Assembly: GCA_036971475.1 (NCBI GenBank) | Contig: JBAIZL010000001.1 | Span: 149,797,544 to 149,861,543, forward strand | Source: Prosapia bicincta | Lineage: Eukaryota; Arthropoda; Insecta; Hemiptera; Cercopidae | Reading direction: 5' to 3' | Length of the DNA: 64,000 bases | Shown: positions 62,680-64,000 of the stretch, in pieces | Numbering within the stretch: position 1 is the first letter of the stretch | Layout of the letters: each line of letters opens with the position of its first letter | Program-made: the position numbers and the translations under genes | Notes under the pieces: generated by a model | What the model was told of the DNA's origin: nothing | The model's input: only the letters and a program-made list of their open reading frames with translations | The model's database searches: none

Positions 62680-64000
62680 CCAACGAGAGAACTTACCGGA
62701 ATCATTATTTCTACTGAGATCAAACATATTGTAAGTCTTACTCACATACTTATCAACAATAAATACTCAGATAACATCATTTACTAGTATAGATACAACG
62801 ACAATATTATAAAATTATACAAAGGCAACACACTCTGAGCACATATATTTTTAAAACATTTTAATTCCATACACTCAAAACATACACCATCGAAACAGAA
62901 CAAAACAACTCTCCTAACTTCCTGGACCTAACAATTAAACGTACGGACAAACTAACACATGAATTTAACATATACCGATAACCCACCAACACCAACACTT
63001 CCATTCACAACTCTTCAAACCCCCCACACCAACATATACTAGCCGCTGTCAACACCATGATATATCGCCTGCTTAAAACACTGTTAGACAAAGAAGAACA
63101 TTACCAAGAATTATATACCATAAAACATATAGCATAAACTATTGAATACAACACAATAGTGACTGACCAATTACACAACTCCATTAAAAACAAACTCAAT
63201 AACCCAAATACAAATACACAATACGACAAACCCATAAAATACTTAACAATACCACACAGATCATCCAAAACCCATAATCTAACCAATACACTACGATTAC
63301 AAAATAGCCTACACAACACACAACACTCTCAATAAACAATTTAAACACAACAACAAAATCAACAACATTTAAAACACCACTGGAGTTTACAAACTAATGC
63401 AGTTCATGCCCCAGTTTTTATGTAGGCCAGACAGGGAGGTCTTTTTACACACGTACCAAGAACATATAAATGCACTATCAAACAATAATGACCATATTTG
63501 TTGATTCCATCTTCACGTGAGCTACTAGTTTTCACTAAACAATTATATATATTTATAATCTTGCCTAGTAGCACTTACTTAAATTTTTTGAGGACGGCCA
63601 TTTCGGGAGATGTGTCCCATTGTGAACTCAAACTGTAACTGATCTCTAGGTTTACGTCGGTTAGGGTGTTTATAAATATATATAATTGTTTAGGAATAAT
63701 TACCAATCGAACTTCGGCGAACATCTCAAGTCCACAAAACACGACTGCATAGACATAGTATTCAACCTACAAATTCTTCATAAACAAAACAGAAATAACC
63801 AACGTTACACAACTGAACAATATGAAATATACAGACACTTCAAACTACACCCTACACACATACTCAACACCCAATTACATTATAATTTACAACCACTTTT
63901 TGACATCATAACTCCTAATGCTCACAAAGTATACCCCCACCCCACCATAATATCCCACCCCTACCCTAACACCCTTGACTATGAAAACCTTGAGATCAGT
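62680..64000 (+). pseudogene. Penelope-like element, RT palm to C-terminus, runs off the window
   Basis: Frames read YRYNDNIIKLYKGNT at about 62788 (the YxDD box changed to YNDN), NSPNFLDLTIKRTDKLTHEF, AAVNTMIYRLLKTLLDKEEH, a degraded GIY-YIG, and EQYEIYRHFKLHPTHILNTQ. The end (63985-64000) begins the same F5 terminus that follows the copy at 45060. Stops, a frameshift and a nested insertion (about 63490-63700) make it nonfunctional. Confidence 0.75.
63490..63700 (-). mobile_element. nested F5 terminal element inside a PLE, with 24-bp inverted repeats
   Basis: A reverse-oriented F5 unit interrupts the GIY-YIG part of the PLE at 62680-64000. A perfect 24-bp inverted repeat (63534-63557 and 63670-63693; ctaaacaattatatatattt and its complement) brackets the hammerhead-like motif (63588-63630; core TTCACAAT). 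The tail piece gttgattccatcttcacgtg lies outside the left arm. Confidence 0.6.

Overview
The window is eukaryotic, AT-rich (roughly 70% AT by eye), intron-rich and full of transposon debris. Split genes with consensus GT/AG junctions, PIF/Harbinger, pogo/Tigger, piggyBac, hAT, Helitron and Penelope-like (PLE) remnants, and long (TA)n and (TG)n tracts all point to an arthropod, most likely an insect. I cannot fix the order. No bacterial features are present.

Only one host gene is clear over a long stretch: a secreted or membrane-linked M1 zinc aminopeptidase (aminopeptidase N type) on the + strand. I could splice eight exons by hand between 33844 and 61976, with every reading phase matching. 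They encode about 590 residues: signal peptide, N-terminal domain, GAMEN exopeptidase motif, HELAH zinc site with its third ligand 18 residues on, the catalytic tyrosine, and the start of the C-terminal region. The rest lies beyond 64000. A second host gene is represented by one exon on the - strand (19984-20146) that looks like the N-terminus of an HSDL1/HSD17B12-type short-chain dehydrogenase.

Layout: 1-5650 is mostly unassigned, with a broken PIF/Harbinger fragment and two old PLE-terminal relics. 5690-7550 is a decayed PLE (reverse transcriptase plus GIY-YIG region). 12350-13385 is a satellite with a three-monomer higher-order repeat. 14374-14913 is a 540-bp (TG)n tract. 22700-26000 holds a Tigger remnant and a broken piggyBac transposase. 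28745-30345 holds two PLE 3' ends, one with an open GIY-YIG frame. 32147-32755 is another piggyBac relic. The aminopeptidase introns contain a Helitron helicase fragment, two more piggyBac fragments, two PLE pieces, a short hAT with terminal repeats and near-perfect target duplication, a 2.9-kb DUF7869-like transposon with 37-bp terminal repeats, and a Tigger with its termini. The window ends in a further PLE.

The most interesting signal is one architecture shared by six unrelated-looking sequence families at PLE ends: stem I, an 8-base core (YYGANRAW), hairpin II, GAA, a self-complementary stem III, one unpaired base and the stem I partner. This is a hammerhead ribozyme layout suited to acting as a dimer. 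Two families (F5 and F7) replace the canonical C3/G8 core bases with U3/A8, a change that looks compensatory. Three families also occur as head-to-head palindromes. Hammerheads in PLE termini are established; the U3/A8 core and the extra base before stem II are what deserve testing.
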